Assembly (NCBI GenBank): GCA_024762235.1
Contig: JANTHT010000004.1
Span: 1 to 41,239 of the forward strand
Source: Sulfurospirillum sp.
Lineage (GTDB): Bacteria > Campylobacterota > Campylobacteria > Campylobacterales > QNZT01
DNA length: 41,239 nt
Reading direction: 5' to 3'
Within the stretch, counting starts at the first letter, position 1; each line of letters begins with the position of its first letter. A program made the translations under genes and the position numbers. A model generated the notes under the pieces. The model did not search any database and was not told the origin of the DNA. It saw only the letters and a list, made by a program, of their open reading frames with translations. Below are positions 1-9,559 of the stretch, in pieces.

Positions 1-413
1 CCCACACCCATACCCAGCGCTGCAAGAATCCAGGGTTTTTGCAGATCTGTTTTCGCCTCTTTTTTGAAAAACATCATCATACTTGCACTGAAGATCAGAA
101 AGAGAATAAAAAGCCATTTAACGACGCGTTCATCAGTAAAACGGGAAAGCTGTGCACCGATGGGGGCAAAGATGAGGAGCGTCCCCGCCAAAGGGAGGGT
201 AAAACGGATATCGAGGACTTTGTGTTTAAAGTTCATCACTGTTGAAGTGAGGGTTGTCGTAAAACCGACGAAAAGCCCGACCGCTTTGGCGAGATTGAAC
301 TCGATGCCCAGCATATGAAGGAGAGGAATCACCGCAATCCCCGAACCGGCACCACCCATTGCAAAGAGTGTTGCCAGCATCGCGGTCAGAAAAAAATAGA
401 GCAGATACTCCAT
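1..413 (-). CDS. TSUP (TauE/SafE-like) membrane permease, partial (C-terminus beyond window edge)
   Basis: Reverse-strand translation from ATG at 413 gives MEYLLYFFLTAMLATLFAMGGAGSGIAVIPLLHMLGIEFNLAKAVGLFVGFTTTLTSTVMNFKHKVLDIRF..., typical TSUP N-terminus; open to window edge. Confidence 0.75.
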   Translation of the reverse strand, partial: MEYLLYFFLTAMLATLFAMGGAGSGIAVIPLLHMLGIEFNLAKAVGLFVGFTTTLTSTVMNFKHKVLDIRFTLPLAGTLLIFAPIGAQLSRFTDERVVKWLFILFLIFSASMMMFFKKEAKTDLQKPWILAALGMGV

Positions 414-426
414 CAAGACTCCCCTT

Positions 427-1416
427 TTATCTCTTTTTTGGCTTTTTCAATACCCTGGCATAATAGATATGATCATTATATCTTATCTCTTTGAGTTTAT
501 TCTCACGCAAAAGCGCTTCCACGTCATCCCAGCTGCCTCCCGATTTTGTGAGAAATTTCTCTACCGCTTCTTTGCGCATCGGATGCACAGAGGTAATACT
601 CAAAAGATCTCCCCGAGTCTCTTGTGTGAAGGTGAAATCATCTCCTTCATATTCGATCAGCAGCTCCGTATCGATACCATGGGCTTTGAAGATATGATAT
701 GCCATCATGATCGTTTCCTCTTCCGGTATCTCGACAGATTCCTCTGCCGGAGGCCGGGTAGGGACGGAGATATAGCTGCATTGCGGTTGCAACTGTGCCA
801 GCCATGCTGCGGTCGCTTCCAACTCTTTTTCACTGTCATTGATACCTTTGACAAGCATCGTTTCAGTGGCGAGGAATCCTTTAAATCTTTTTTTGAAAGC
901 CAATGCTCCCTTTTGCAAGGCATGGAAGTCGAGTTTGCCATTGGGACGGTCCAGCCTGTGCCATGTGGCTTCGATTGCCGTATCCATTTTCAGCGATACC
1001 CAGTCCGCTTTCAGAAGATCTTCCTGAACATCGGCTCTATCGATCAGGGAAGCATTGGAGATGACAGCGGTTTTGATTCCCAGGGGTTTGAGTGCTTCGA
1101 TCTCCCTTCCCAGATTTAAGTCAAGGGTCGGTTCTCCGTCTGGTACAAAAGTGAGGTAATCGATTGGAGCGCCGATCTCTTCGGCTTTTTCGACACGTAC
1201 TTTGATCGAAGCAACAATATCTTCGACAGGATAGAAACTCTCTCTGTCGATCTGCATCTTGAGTGTATTGCCTAGTTGGCAGTAGAGGCAGCCGTAGCTG
1301 CAGATCTTGGGGACAATGTTATTGATACCAAGGCTTCGCCCCAGCCGCCGGGAGGGCACCGGCCCAAAAGTAAGTTTGCCAATATCTGTATTCACATTAT
1401 TTCCTTTTTCTTGCAT
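427..1416 (-). CDS. Radical SAM protein (COG0731-like)
   Basis: CSYGCLYC (CxxxCxxC) cluster motif with GPVPSRRLGRSLGIN N-terminus. Confidence 0.85.
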   Translation of the reverse strand: MQEKGNNVNTDIGKLTFGPVPSRRLGRSLGINNIVPKICSYGCLYCQLGNTLKMQIDRESFYPVEDIVASIKVRVEKAEEIGAPIDYLTFVPDGEPTLDLNLGREIEALKPLGIKTAVISNASLIDRADVQEDLLKADWVSLKMDTAIEATWHRLDRPNGKLDFHALQKGALAFKKRFKGFLATETMLVKGINDSEKELEATAAWLAQLQPQCSYISVPTRPPAEESVEIPEEETIMMAYHIFKAHGIDTELLIEYEGDDFTFTQETRGDLLSITSVHPMRKEAVEKFLTKSGGSWDDVEALLRENKLKEIRYNDHIYYARVLKKPKKR

Positions 1417-1423
1417 TTTACAA

Positions 1424-1738
1424 CTACCCCGCTTGCAACAAGTGCTCGAAAGTCTCCGTCAGTTCTTCCGCACTTACCAGCCCCTCTGCGAGGATTTTGT
1501 CACCCAGCATGAGTGTCGGGTCTTTGCTGACACCCGCTTCTAGCGATTTTTCTGCATCTTTTTCATAGCGGATCGTCAGCCGAAGCGGCAAATGTTTGAT
1601 CGCGCAGACGAGCCGCTTGGAGAGTTTGACCCGCTCCCGGTCGCTGCCGTGGATCGTCACTGCGAAGAGCGGGTATTCGGGATGTGCAACGTTAAGTATC
1701 TCTCCCTCTTTGAGGGGATAACAGTATTCGAGTGCCAT
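1424..1738 (-). CDS. Thioredoxin-fold domain protein lacking an obvious CxxC
   Basis: ORF 1424..1819; ATG at 1738 preceded by AAGGAG. C-terminal SKDPTLMLGDKILAEGLVSAEELTETFEHLL resembles thioredoxin-like fold proteins. Confidence 0.5.
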   Translation of the reverse strand: MALEYCYPLKEGEILNVAHPEYPLFAVTIHGSDRERVKLSKRLVCAIKHLPLRLTIRYEKDAEKSLEAGVSKDPTLMLGDKILAEGLVSAEELTETFEHLLQAG

Positions 1739-1908
1739 AGTGTGCTCCTTCGGCAATTTACGCTCCGGTAGTGTCACTCTGCCAAATGTATTACATCGGA
1801 TTGTGATGTATAGTTGCAAGTGTCGCAGTTACGGGGGTTTTAGCGGTACCCTACAGATTGTCAAATTATACTGTTTTACCGATATCGATCCCTTTAGAAG
1901 GAGGGAAA

Positions 1909-1953
1909 ATGAAATATCCATTTGGCAATACTTCAATCCGCACGCTGTTTTAG
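1909..1953 (+). CDS. Possible 14-aa small ORF MKYPFGNTSIRTLF
   Basis: Strong Shine-Dalgarno AGAAGGAGGGAAAATG directly upstream; lies in the divergent intergenic region before the 2058 gene. Confidence 0.25.
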   Translation: MKYPFGNTSIRTLF

Positions 1954-2057
1954 AAGTGCCCTTTGGATAAAATAGAACCGGATTGCAATTGTACCTGGCT
2001 ATCATCCCGCAACTTGCACAGCACTGAATCTAAAAAGCCGAACAGAGGAATCAACAC

Positions 2058-2843
2058 ATGCCAAAATGGAACTACAGAACCATCGACTACGACACAATCG
2101 ATAAATCCGCACTGACAGAGAATGACTTCCTTTTCACCCTGGTCACGATCGCCTCTTTCATCGAGATCACATCCGACATCTATGAGAAAAATCTCGTCAC
2201 CTACTACGAAGGCGACGAAACATTGACCGGTTGGCTGACCAATGTATGGGAACCGGAGGAGATTCAGCACGGCAAAGCACTTCGTAAATATGTCACAACT
2301 GTCTGGCCACACTTCGACTGGGACGGCGCCTACGCGAAGTTTCGCGAAGCGTACGGGGCACTCTGCACCATCGACGAGTTTCAGCCCACAAGAGGAAGAG
2401 AGATGCTTGCACGGATGGTCGTGGAGACAGGCACAGCTACATTCTACAAAGCCCTCAGCCGCTACGCCGAATCTCTCGAAGAGCCGATACTCATGCAGAT
2501 CGCGAACCATATCAGCAAAGATGAAGTCTACCACTACGACATGTTCGAAGAGGGCTTCGTCAGGTACAACGAAGAGGAACGCCTCTCCCGCGCGGATATC
2601 ATGAAGGTGATCTACGCCAGGCTCAAAGAGGCCAGCGACGAAGATATCGCGATCGCGTTCAAAAACATCTCACCCGGCCGCTCACGTGAAGCGTTCCAGA
2701 AAGATGTCAAGAAATTTGCCAAACGCTATTATCCTTACAACATGTCCGTCAAAATGCTTCTAAAACCGCTGAAACTCAACCACTATGTCGAAAAAGCGAC
2801 AGCATCGACCGTGGAAAAGGCGCTGCAGGTGCTTGGAATCTGA
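2058..2843 (+). CDS. Ferritin-like diiron protein, acyl-ACP desaturase-like
   Basis: EPEEIQHGKAL and KDEVYHYDMF (ExxH motifs) in an all-helical 261-aa protein. Confidence 0.6.
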   Translation: MPKWNYRTIDYDTIDKSALTENDFLFTLVTIASFIEITSDIYEKNLVTYYEGDETLTGWLTNVWEPEEIQHGKALRKYVTTVWPHFDWDGAYAKFREAYGALCTIDEFQPTRGREMLARMVVETGTATFYKALSRYAESLEEPILMQIANHISKDEVYHYDMFEEGFVRYNEEERLSRADIMKVIYARLKEASDEDIAIAFKNISPGRSREAFQKDVKKFAKRYYPYNMSVKMLLKPLKLNHYVEKATASTVEKALQVLGI

Positions 2844-2972
2844 AGAGCAAGCGCCATGTCGGCGTCCTCTCCAAAGAGGAGCTGGCGAAAAGGCTGAAAA
2901 CGTACGGATTCGGGAAGTAGCCTGTTCGGGGTTGGGGGGGGTGGTGCCTGTCCTCCGTTTTCTATCCAAAAT

Positions 2973-3344
2973 TCATAACAATTTACAATCATAAGCCCTG
3001 AATTTGCTATCGTCACTCATGAGTTTAAATTTACGATTGATAGCTTGTGATATTAACATCCTGTCGAACGGATCTTTGTGATGAAACGGCATCTCTTTAA
3101 GTGCCAGAGCATCTTCTCCAGAAAAATCCAACATCTCAAAACCGCTCTCTATTGCGATGGCTATCGGATCAAAGTCAATTTGTAATTTTCCTATGGATGC
3201 TTTTATCATCAATTCTGTAATCGTTACGGAACTTACATATATAGTATTTGACAATGTTTCAAGTTCAGATCTTCTTTTTTCTGAGAGTTTATCAGGCATG
3301 GCTATAGCCCACAAAAATATATGTGTATCAATAATGATCTTCAT
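2973..3344 (-). CDS. PIN-domain toxin (VapC-like)
   Basis: MKIIIDTHIFLWA ... HHKDPFDRMLISQAI ... MSDDSKFRAYDCKLL; overlaps antitoxin by 4 nt. Confidence 0.88.
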   Translation of the reverse strand: MKIIIDTHIFLWAIAMPDKLSEKRRSELETLSNTIYVSSVTITELMIKASIGKLQIDFDPIAIAIESGFEMLDFSGEDALALKEMPFHHKDPFDRMLISQAINRKFKLMSDDSKFRAYDCKLL

Positions 3345-3574
3345 GTATCTTCGCCGTAGAACATCTCGTTGATCTCTTCATCTTCCTCAAAAAGGTCATC
3401 GGGAATTTCTACCTTACCACTAAGAATACCCAGCTTTCTTTTGCCTGAGGGTTTATGTTTCACGAGATCGGCAATCGGAAGGTTGTTTTTTGCGATCACA
3501 ACCTTCTCTCCATGATACACCATATCCAACAATTTGGACAGATTCGCTTTGGCTTCTGAGATATTGATAATCAT
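3341..3574 (-). CDS. Phd/YefM-type antitoxin
   Basis: MIINISEAKANLSKLLDMVYHGEKVVIAKNNLPIADLV is typical of the Phd antitoxin family. Confidence 0.88.
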   Translation of the reverse strand: MIINISEAKANLSKLLDMVYHGEKVVIAKNNLPIADLVKHKPSGKRKLGILSGKVEIPDDLFEEDEEINEMFYGEDT

Positions 3575-3602
3575 CGAATATCCTTTTTAGATTAGTTGGT
3601 CT

Positions 3603-3631
3603 ATTATACTAAAGTTGGTCTGCTTAGTCAA
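3603..3631 (-). promoter_or_regulatory. Promoter of the antitoxin-toxin operon with direct-repeat operator
   Basis: Minus strand reads TTGACT-17 nt-TATAAT; AGTTGGTCT repeated on + strand at 3594-3602 and 3613-3621 flanking the -10. Confidence 0.75.
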
Positions 3632-3781
3632 GGTTATACGCCTCCTCCTTGAATATTCTCCCTTAATAACCATTTAACTGATTGTCCCGATATGACAATT
3701 TTATGGAATCCTTTCAAAGATAACCGGCATAGATAGTATGAAACCCGGCGTATCACTATCGATCAAAGTCTCTGGAAACCC

Positions 3782-4783
3782 TCACGCATACCTGTGCTTT
3801 ACATAAATGCTTACTATCAGGACAAGCAACATGAAGATCCATGCGATGATAGCCTGTGTACGATACTTTTTCGCTTTTTTCGCTTCCCACCAGTTCTTCG
3901 GACGCACGCCCTGAAACCTGAAAGTGACTACACCCGAGAGATTGAGAGCGACAAAATTGGCAAAAAAGAGCATCATCGCATCTCCGAAAAGCAGAAACTC
4001 CCCTTTACCCAGTACCAGTCCCGCAGTGACGAGCGGCGGCAAAAGAGAGATCGATACCATCACACCGATCAACGCAAAAGCCGTCCCGGTGGTAAAAGCG
4101 AGCACCCCTGCAACCCCAGACGCCAGTGCGACGATCAGATCCGGATAGTTAAATACCAGAGAGCCCTGTAAAGATTGCGAAGTCAACTCAAAAGGGTAAA
4201 CCAGCCCAATGGCCAGTGCCAGAAAAAGCGCTATCAACACCCCTCCTCCCATCGCCCAGAGTCCCATTTTGCCCAGTTCCATATCACCCAGAACGACACC
4301 GAGGGAGAGTGCGATATTGGGCGCGATCAGAGGTGCGACCACCATCGACCCGATGATCACGACCCACTTATCCTCAATAAAGCCAAATGAAGCGATCACC
4401 GCAGCCAGAGCGACCATCAGTACATAGACATAGTTGAACTGCGCCATTGAGACGACTTGATTGTAGAGCTCTTCGCGACTGACCGAAAGCCGGCCGATAT
4501 GCTTTTTGACAGGCATGATCTGTGCCGGCGGCGTCTCCACCAGCGGCAGGGTCGCCTCTACATCCTGTACGATAAGTCGAAATGTCTCACCCTTTTTAAA
4601 GAGACGGGAGATCTTGTCGATCATCTTTTCGGAATCTTCCGCCTGCAGCAGAATCTTGAAGCTGTATCGCGAACGTGTCCGCTCCTCCTGCCATGCATCG
4701 ATGACCGATGTCTCCTTTCGCAACGCTTCGATCATCTCCTTTTTTTCGACAGGGGTAATTACTTCGATCAAACGCAGTGCCAT
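3782..4783 (-). CDS. DUF389 family integral membrane protein
   Basis: VIIGSMVVAPLIAPNIALSLGVVLGD and TGTAFALIGVMVSISLLPPLVTAGLVLG; adjacent to gpmA stop. Confidence 0.85.
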   Translation of the reverse strand: MALRLIEVITPVEKKEMIEALRKETSVIDAWQEERTRSRYSFKILLQAEDSEKMIDKISRLFKKGETFRLIVQDVEATLPLVETPPAQIMPVKKHIGRLSVSREELYNQVVSMAQFNYVYVLMVALAAVIASFGFIEDKWVVIIGSMVVAPLIAPNIALSLGVVLGDMELGKMGLWAMGGGVLIALFLALAIGLVYPFELTSQSLQGSLVFNYPDLIVALASGVAGVLAFTTGTAFALIGVMVSISLLPPLVTAGLVLGKGEFLLFGDAMMLFFANFVALNLSGVVTFRFQGVRPKNWWEAKKAKKYRTQAIIAWIFMLLVLIVSIYVKHRYA

Positions 4784-5485
4784 CTAACTGCTCTCTATAA
4801 CATTTTTGTCAAGCATCTTCAATGTTTGATCGAAGGTATAGACAATCGGCACACCGGTCGGGATCTCCACTTTGACGATCTCTTCGGGACTCAGATCTTC
4901 GATCGCCATCACGAGTGCTCTGAGCGAGTTGCCGTGCGCACTGACCAGCACCCTCTTCTCCTTCGCGAGCCGGGGGGCGATCGCTTCGTAGAAATAGTTC
5001 AGCGTGCGGGCCCGGGTATCTTTGAGCGATTCGCTGCGGGGTAAAAGCGTGGGGTCGAGAGAGCGGTATTTGGGGTCGTTGGCGGGAAGTCTTGGGTCCC
5101 CCTCTTTCAGTGGTGGAGGCGGCGTGGCGTACCCACGCCGTACTGCGACAAACTGCTCCTCGCCCACCTCCTCTTCGATCTGCTTTTTATTGTGCTGCTG
5201 CCAGGCGCCGTAGTGGCGTTCGTTCAGCTTCCAGCTCTTGAGACAGTCGATCTGCTCCCACTCCAGCTCATGCATTGCCAGCTGCGCGGTGTGAATCGCA
5301 CGTTTGAGCCACGAAGTGAAGCAGATATCGGGATAGAGGCCGTTTTTGGCGAGCAGCCTGCCCGCCTCTTTCGCCTCTTCGACCCCCTGTTCGCTCAGGT
5401 CGATGTCGGTCCAGCCCGTAAAGAGATTCTCTTTGTTGTAGATACTCTGCCCGTGGCGCAGCAGTATCAGTTTGGCATAGCTCAC
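4784..5485 (-). CDS. gpmA: 2,3-bisphosphoglycerate-dependent phosphoglycerate mutase
   Basis: VSYAKLILLRHGQSIYNKENLFTGWTDIDLSEQG ... SAHGNSLRALV; GTG start overlapping gap stop. Confidence 0.93.
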   Translation of the reverse strand: MSYAKLILLRHGQSIYNKENLFTGWTDIDLSEQGVEEAKEAGRLLAKNGLYPDICFTSWLKRAIHTAQLAMHELEWEQIDCLKSWKLNERHYGAWQQHNKKQIEEEVGEEQFVAVRRGYATPPPPLKEGDPRLPANDPKYRSLDPTLLPRSESLKDTRARTLNYFYEAIAPRLAKEKRVLVSAHGNSLRALVMAIEDLSPEEIVKVEIPTGVPIVYTFDQTLKMLDKNVIESS

Positions 5486-6495
5486 TGCATCTTGCCTGCA
5501 ATAAAGTCCGCCAGTTCCAGCAGCCGCTGTGAATAGCCGTACTCGTTGTCGTACCATGCCATCACCTTGACCATACGCCCGCCGACCACTGATGTAGAGA
5601 GGCCGTCGATGATACTGGAGTGGCGGTTTCCGATGATATCGGTCGAGACGATCTCGTCGGTCGTAAACTCCAGTACCCCCTGCAATTCTCCCGATGCCGC
5701 TTTTTCAAACGCCGCATTCACCTCATCGACACTCACCTCTTTGTTCAGCAGCGCGACAATCTCGGTAATCGCCCCGTCAGGCACCGGTACGCGCAGTGCC
5801 ATCGCTTCCATCTTGCCCACCAGAGAGGGGATCACTTCTGTCGTCGCAATCGCGGCACCCGTCGTGGTCGGGATGATATTGACCGCTGCGGCGCGTCCGC
5901 GTCTACGCTTTTTGGCGCGTTTGTCGACTGTTGTCTGGCTGGAGGTGTAAGCATGGGTGGTTGTGATCATCGCGTTTTCGACGCCGAAGGTCTCTTCGAG
6001 CACTTTCATCGCAGGTGCGAGCGAGTTGGTCGTACACGAAGCGTTGGAGACGACATGATGCTTCGCGTCATCGTATTCGTTCTGGTTGACACCCAGTACG
6101 AAAGTTTTGTCCACATTTTTACCCGGTGCGGAGATGATCACCTTCTTCGCACCCGCCGTGATATGCTGTGCCGCCAAACTCCCTTCGGTAAAGTGTCCGG
6201 TACACTCAAGCACGATGTCGATGTCCAGATCCTTCCAGGGTAACTCCAGCGGATTATGGGAGCTGACGATCGTGATCTCATGCCCGTCGACGATCAGTTT
6301 TTCGTTGCCCTGCGTCTGAATATCAAAATCCGCACGTCCATGCACAGAATCGTACTTCAGCAGATAGGCGGCATCTTCCACACTCGAAGTATTGGCCGCA
6401 ACGATTTCACAGTTTTTGGGCAATGCGTGGATATAGTGTCGAAGCACTTGATTGCCGATACGTCCCAGTCCGTTGATAGCCACTCTTTTTTTCAT
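5482..6495 (-). CDS. gap: Glyceraldehyde-3-phosphate dehydrogenase
   Basis: INGLGRIGNQVLR, SNASCTTNSLAP, WYDNEYGYS. Confidence 0.95.
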   Translation of the reverse strand: MKKRVAINGLGRIGNQVLRHYIHALPKNCEIVAANTSSVEDAAYLLKYDSVHGRADFDIQTQGNEKLIVDGHEITIVSSHNPLELPWKDLDIDIVLECTGHFTEGSLAAQHITAGAKKVIISAPGKNVDKTFVLGVNQNEYDDAKHHVVSNASCTTNSLAPAMKVLEETFGVENAMITTTHAYTSSQTTVDKRAKKRRRGRAAAVNIIPTTTGAAIATTEVIPSLVGKMEAMALRVPVPDGAITEIVALLNKEVSVDEVNAAFEKAASGELQGVLEFTTDEIVSTDIIGNRHSSIIDGLSTSVVGGRMVKVMAWYDNEYGYSQRLLELADFIAGKMQ

Positions 6496-8654
6496 GATTT
6501 TTCTCCTGCTATTTTGGTTTGTTGTTGCTGTTTCAGTACAGTTTTTGAAATTGGTATGTAAAACTTCTCCAGATACTCGTGCATCATGCGTCGGGCGCTG
6601 AAGTTGGGTGCGACACTCTTGATCGAATCACGCATCATCGTCACCCAGCCGTGGGGAATGCCCTGCTCCCCGACATCATAGTAGAGCGGTACGATCTCAT
6701 TTTCCAGCGTATCATAGATGCTGGCGGCATCGGCTGCGTCGTCGGAGTGCTCCCCGCCGATCACCCAGCCGTTTTTGCCGTTGTACCCCTCCGGCCACCA
6801 GCCGTCCAGCGCCGAAAAGTGCAGTGTACCGTTGACCGCCGCTTTCATGCCGCTGGTACCGCATGCTTCCATCGGGATTTTGGGATTGTTGAGCCAGACA
6901 TCACATCCGCGTACGAGATACTTGGCGATATTTTCCCCGTAATCCTCCACAAAGGCGATCCGCCCGCGAAACCTTGGATCCTGCGCCGTCTTGAAAATCC
7001 GCTGTAATATCTTCTTGCCCGGCTGATCTGAGGGATGCGCTTTTCCTGCGAAGATGATCTGCACCGGTTGTGCAAAGTCGTTGATAATCTTCTCCAGACG
7101 ATCCAGATCATGCAGGATCAGATCGGGTCGCTTATACTCCGTCATACGTCTGGCGAAGCCGATCGTCAGGACGTCGGGATCGAGCATGACACCCTCCGCC
7201 ATCGCGACCAGCGGATCGACACCCTCGTCCGACCATTTTCTGCGCACCAGTTCGCGGATAAAGCCCATCATGCGCACTTTGTAACTGTAGTGAAGATTCC
7301 AGATCGTCTCGTCGTCTATCTTCTCTATGTGCTCCCACACATCCGGCAACTGCTGCACCCTGAGCCACCCCTCTCCGAGTGTTTTGTCCAGCGTCTCAAA
7401 AAGTTCATCCCCCAGCCACGTCGGCAGATGGACACCGTTGGTGACATAGTCTATGGGTACATGGTTGGCCTTATCCTCTGCAAAGACGTTTTTCCAGATC
7501 TCCCGGGTCACTTCACCATGCTTTTTACTGACCCCGTTTCGGTACGCGCACATCTTCAGCCCCAGCACTGTCATGTTAAATCCCGCACCAGGATCGTCCG
7601 GATTGACCCCGAAACTCATGAAACGCTCTTTGTCCATGCCGAGATTTTCCCAGTAGTCACTGAAATATTTACTAACCGCATCAAAACTGTAAACATCCGT
7701 CGCCGCCTGCAGTGGCGTATGGGTCGTAAAAACTGAGCTCTTGCACACCCGCTCGATCGCTTCGTCCAAAGAGACACCGTCATCCTCTATACAACTGCGC
7801 ACCCGCTCGAAGAGTGCAAAAGCGGGATGCCCCTCGTTGAGATGAAGAATGGAGTACTCGATCCCAAGTTCCTCCAGCACACGATACCCGCCGATCCCCA
7901 GCACGATCTGCTGACGCAACCGCTGATTCTTGTCCGGCGTGTAGAGGTGTGAGCTGATCTGCCGGTCCCATGGGTCATTTTTTTCGACATCCGTATCCAG
8001 CAAATAGAGCGTGACACGGCCGACATTGATCTTCCAGACAGAGACATAAATAGGAGGGTCAATAAACGGTACCTGCAGGATCAGTTGATCGCCTTTTTTA
8101 TCCAGTACCCGTTCGATCGGTGCCACATCACGCTCGATCGGTTCGTTAGTACCGTTTTGCCAGCCGTCACTGCCGATCACCTGACGCACATACCCTTCCG
8201 GATACATAAAGCCAACCCCCACCATCGGCAATCCAAGATCGCTCGACTCCTTCAGGATATCTCCCGCCAGAAACCCCAGCCCGCCGGAATAGATAGGCAC
8301 AGAGTGGTGCAGGCCAAATTCGGCACAAAAGTAGGCGATGGGCAGCGGCTCTTCTTCACTGTAGACGGTTTTGTCTTTGATATAGGTCTGAAAAATCGCT
8401 TGCACATAATGGTACTCCTGCATAAAAACCTTGTTTTTCACAGCGCGCTGGAGTTCACGTTTGGGTATTTTTCTGAGCATCTCTATCGGGTTGTGTTCAC
8501 TCTCTTTCCAGAGGTAGGGATTGAGCAGCTTGAAAAGATTTTTTCCTTTCGGATTCCAGGTCCACCAAAGGTTCAGCGCCAGTTCCGAGAGTCCTGAAAG
8601 CTCTTCCGGAAGTTCCGGTATCGCGATATTCGCGGAAGGATCTTTATCAATCAT
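6492..8654 (-). CDS. glgP: Alpha-glucan (glycogen) phosphorylase
   Basis: AYFCAEFGLHHSVPIYSGGLGFLAGD, FTTHTPLQAATDVY, MEACGTSGMKAAVNG. Confidence 0.93.
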   Translation of the reverse strand: MIDKDPSANIAIPELPEELSGLSELALNLWWTWNPKGKNLFKLLNPYLWKESEHNPIEMLRKIPKRELQRAVKNKVFMQEYHYVQAIFQTYIKDKTVYSEEEPLPIAYFCAEFGLHHSVPIYSGGLGFLAGDILKESSDLGLPMVGVGFMYPEGYVRQVIGSDGWQNGTNEPIERDVAPIERVLDKKGDQLILQVPFIDPPIYVSVWKINVGRVTLYLLDTDVEKNDPWDRQISSHLYTPDKNQRLRQQIVLGIGGYRVLEELGIEYSILHLNEGHPAFALFERVRSCIEDDGVSLDEAIERVCKSSVFTTHTPLQAATDVYSFDAVSKYFSDYWENLGMDKERFMSFGVNPDDPGAGFNMTVLGLKMCAYRNGVSKKHGEVTREIWKNVFAEDKANHVPIDYVTNGVHLPTWLGDELFETLDKTLGEGWLRVQQLPDVWEHIEKIDDETIWNLHYSYKVRMMGFIRELVRRKWSDEGVDPLVAMAEGVMLDPDVLTIGFARRMTEYKRPDLILHDLDRLEKIINDFAQPVQIIFAGKAHPSDQPGKKILQRIFKTAQDPRFRGRIAFVEDYGENIAKYLVRGCDVWLNNPKIPMEACGTSGMKAAVNGTLHFSALDGWWPEGYNGKNGWVIGGEHSDDAADAASIYDTLENEIVPLYYDVGEQGIPHGWVTMMRDSIKSVAPNFSARRMMHEYLEKFYIPISKTVLKQQQQTKIAGEKS

Positions 8655-9559
8655 GCATCACCCCCGGCAATTTTAAGCGCCTCTTCGACACTGGCATTTT
8701 TGACCGTGACAGCATAGATCGCATTGGCCATGCGGATCGCTTCGTCCAGCGGTCTCTGGTGGATATTGCGCCCGGTGCCGTTGCCACGACTGCCACCGAT
8801 GTGAATCTGTTCGTAGAGCTCTTTGAGAAACGTCACTTCGTCGACCTTGCTGCCTCCTTCGCAGAGTACACCGGTGCGTCCTGCGGCCTGTGTCGCTTCC
8901 TGCAGCAGTTCGGGCACGAAACGGTTCTCCTTATAGGGGACTTTCAGCTTGGCAAAGTCCGCACCCAATGCCGCGCCGACACCCGCCGCACCTGCGATCA
9001 GATGGGGATCGTGCTCATCCTCAACGAACTTGCCTTTGGGATAGATCCAGAGTACCGCGAGCATGCCGTTTAGATGCGCCTGGTGGATGATATTGGCTGC
9101 TTCACGCAGCATGGCATGCTCGTGTTCACTGCCCAGATAAACCGTGTAGCCCACACCGAGTATATCGAGGCCGCTACTCTTTTTGAACGCGACCACATCT
9201 TCGACCTCCAGCCACTGCTGCGAATAGGGATCTTTCGCCTCATAGGGAATGATGTTGGTCTTGGAGTTGAGCTTGACCAGATAGGGCACTTCACGGTACT
9301 CTCTGGCATAACGGCTGATGAGTCCGAATTGCGTCGCGAAGACGCCGATATCCGCTTGGGAAGCGATCTTGAAGAGGTGCTCGGGATCGTTGTCTTCGGG
9401 AGGGATCCCCTCGCCGTAAAAATCGTTGTTGAGATGCTCCACTTTCTGATCTCCAGCAAAAAGCATCAGACGGCCGCTGCCGCCCGTCGCTTTGTCGAAG
9501 TTTCCCAGAAAAACCTCTTCCTTGTCAAAAGGGACATCCGCAGGTAAGAACTGTTTCAT
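8651..9559 (-). CDS. Class I fructose-bisphosphate aldolase, archaeal/FbaB-DeoC type
   Basis: LMLFAGDQKVEHLNNDF ... LGADFAKLKVPY ... IHIGGSRGNGTGRNIHQRPLDEA. Confidence 0.8.
   Translation of the reverse strand: MKQFLPADVPFDKEEVFLGNFDKATGGSGRLMLFAGDQKVEHLNNDFYGEGIPPEDNDPEHLFKIASQADIGVFATQFGLISRYAREYREVPYLVKLNSKTNIIPYEAKDPYSQQWLEVEDVVAFKKSSGLDILGVGYTVYLGSEHEHAMLREAANIIHQAHLNGMLAVLWIYPKGKFVEDEHDPHLIAGAAGVGAALGADFAKLKVPYKENRFVPELLQEATQAAGRTGVLCEGGSKVDEVTFLKELYEQIHIGGSRGNGTGRNIHQRPLDEAIRMANAIYAVTVKNASVEEALKIAGGDA

Noticed and set aside
3671-3700. ATTGTC/GACAAT inverted repeat near 3680 as a terminator
   Set aside because: Only 6-bp arms with a 7-nt loop and weak T tract; not convincing
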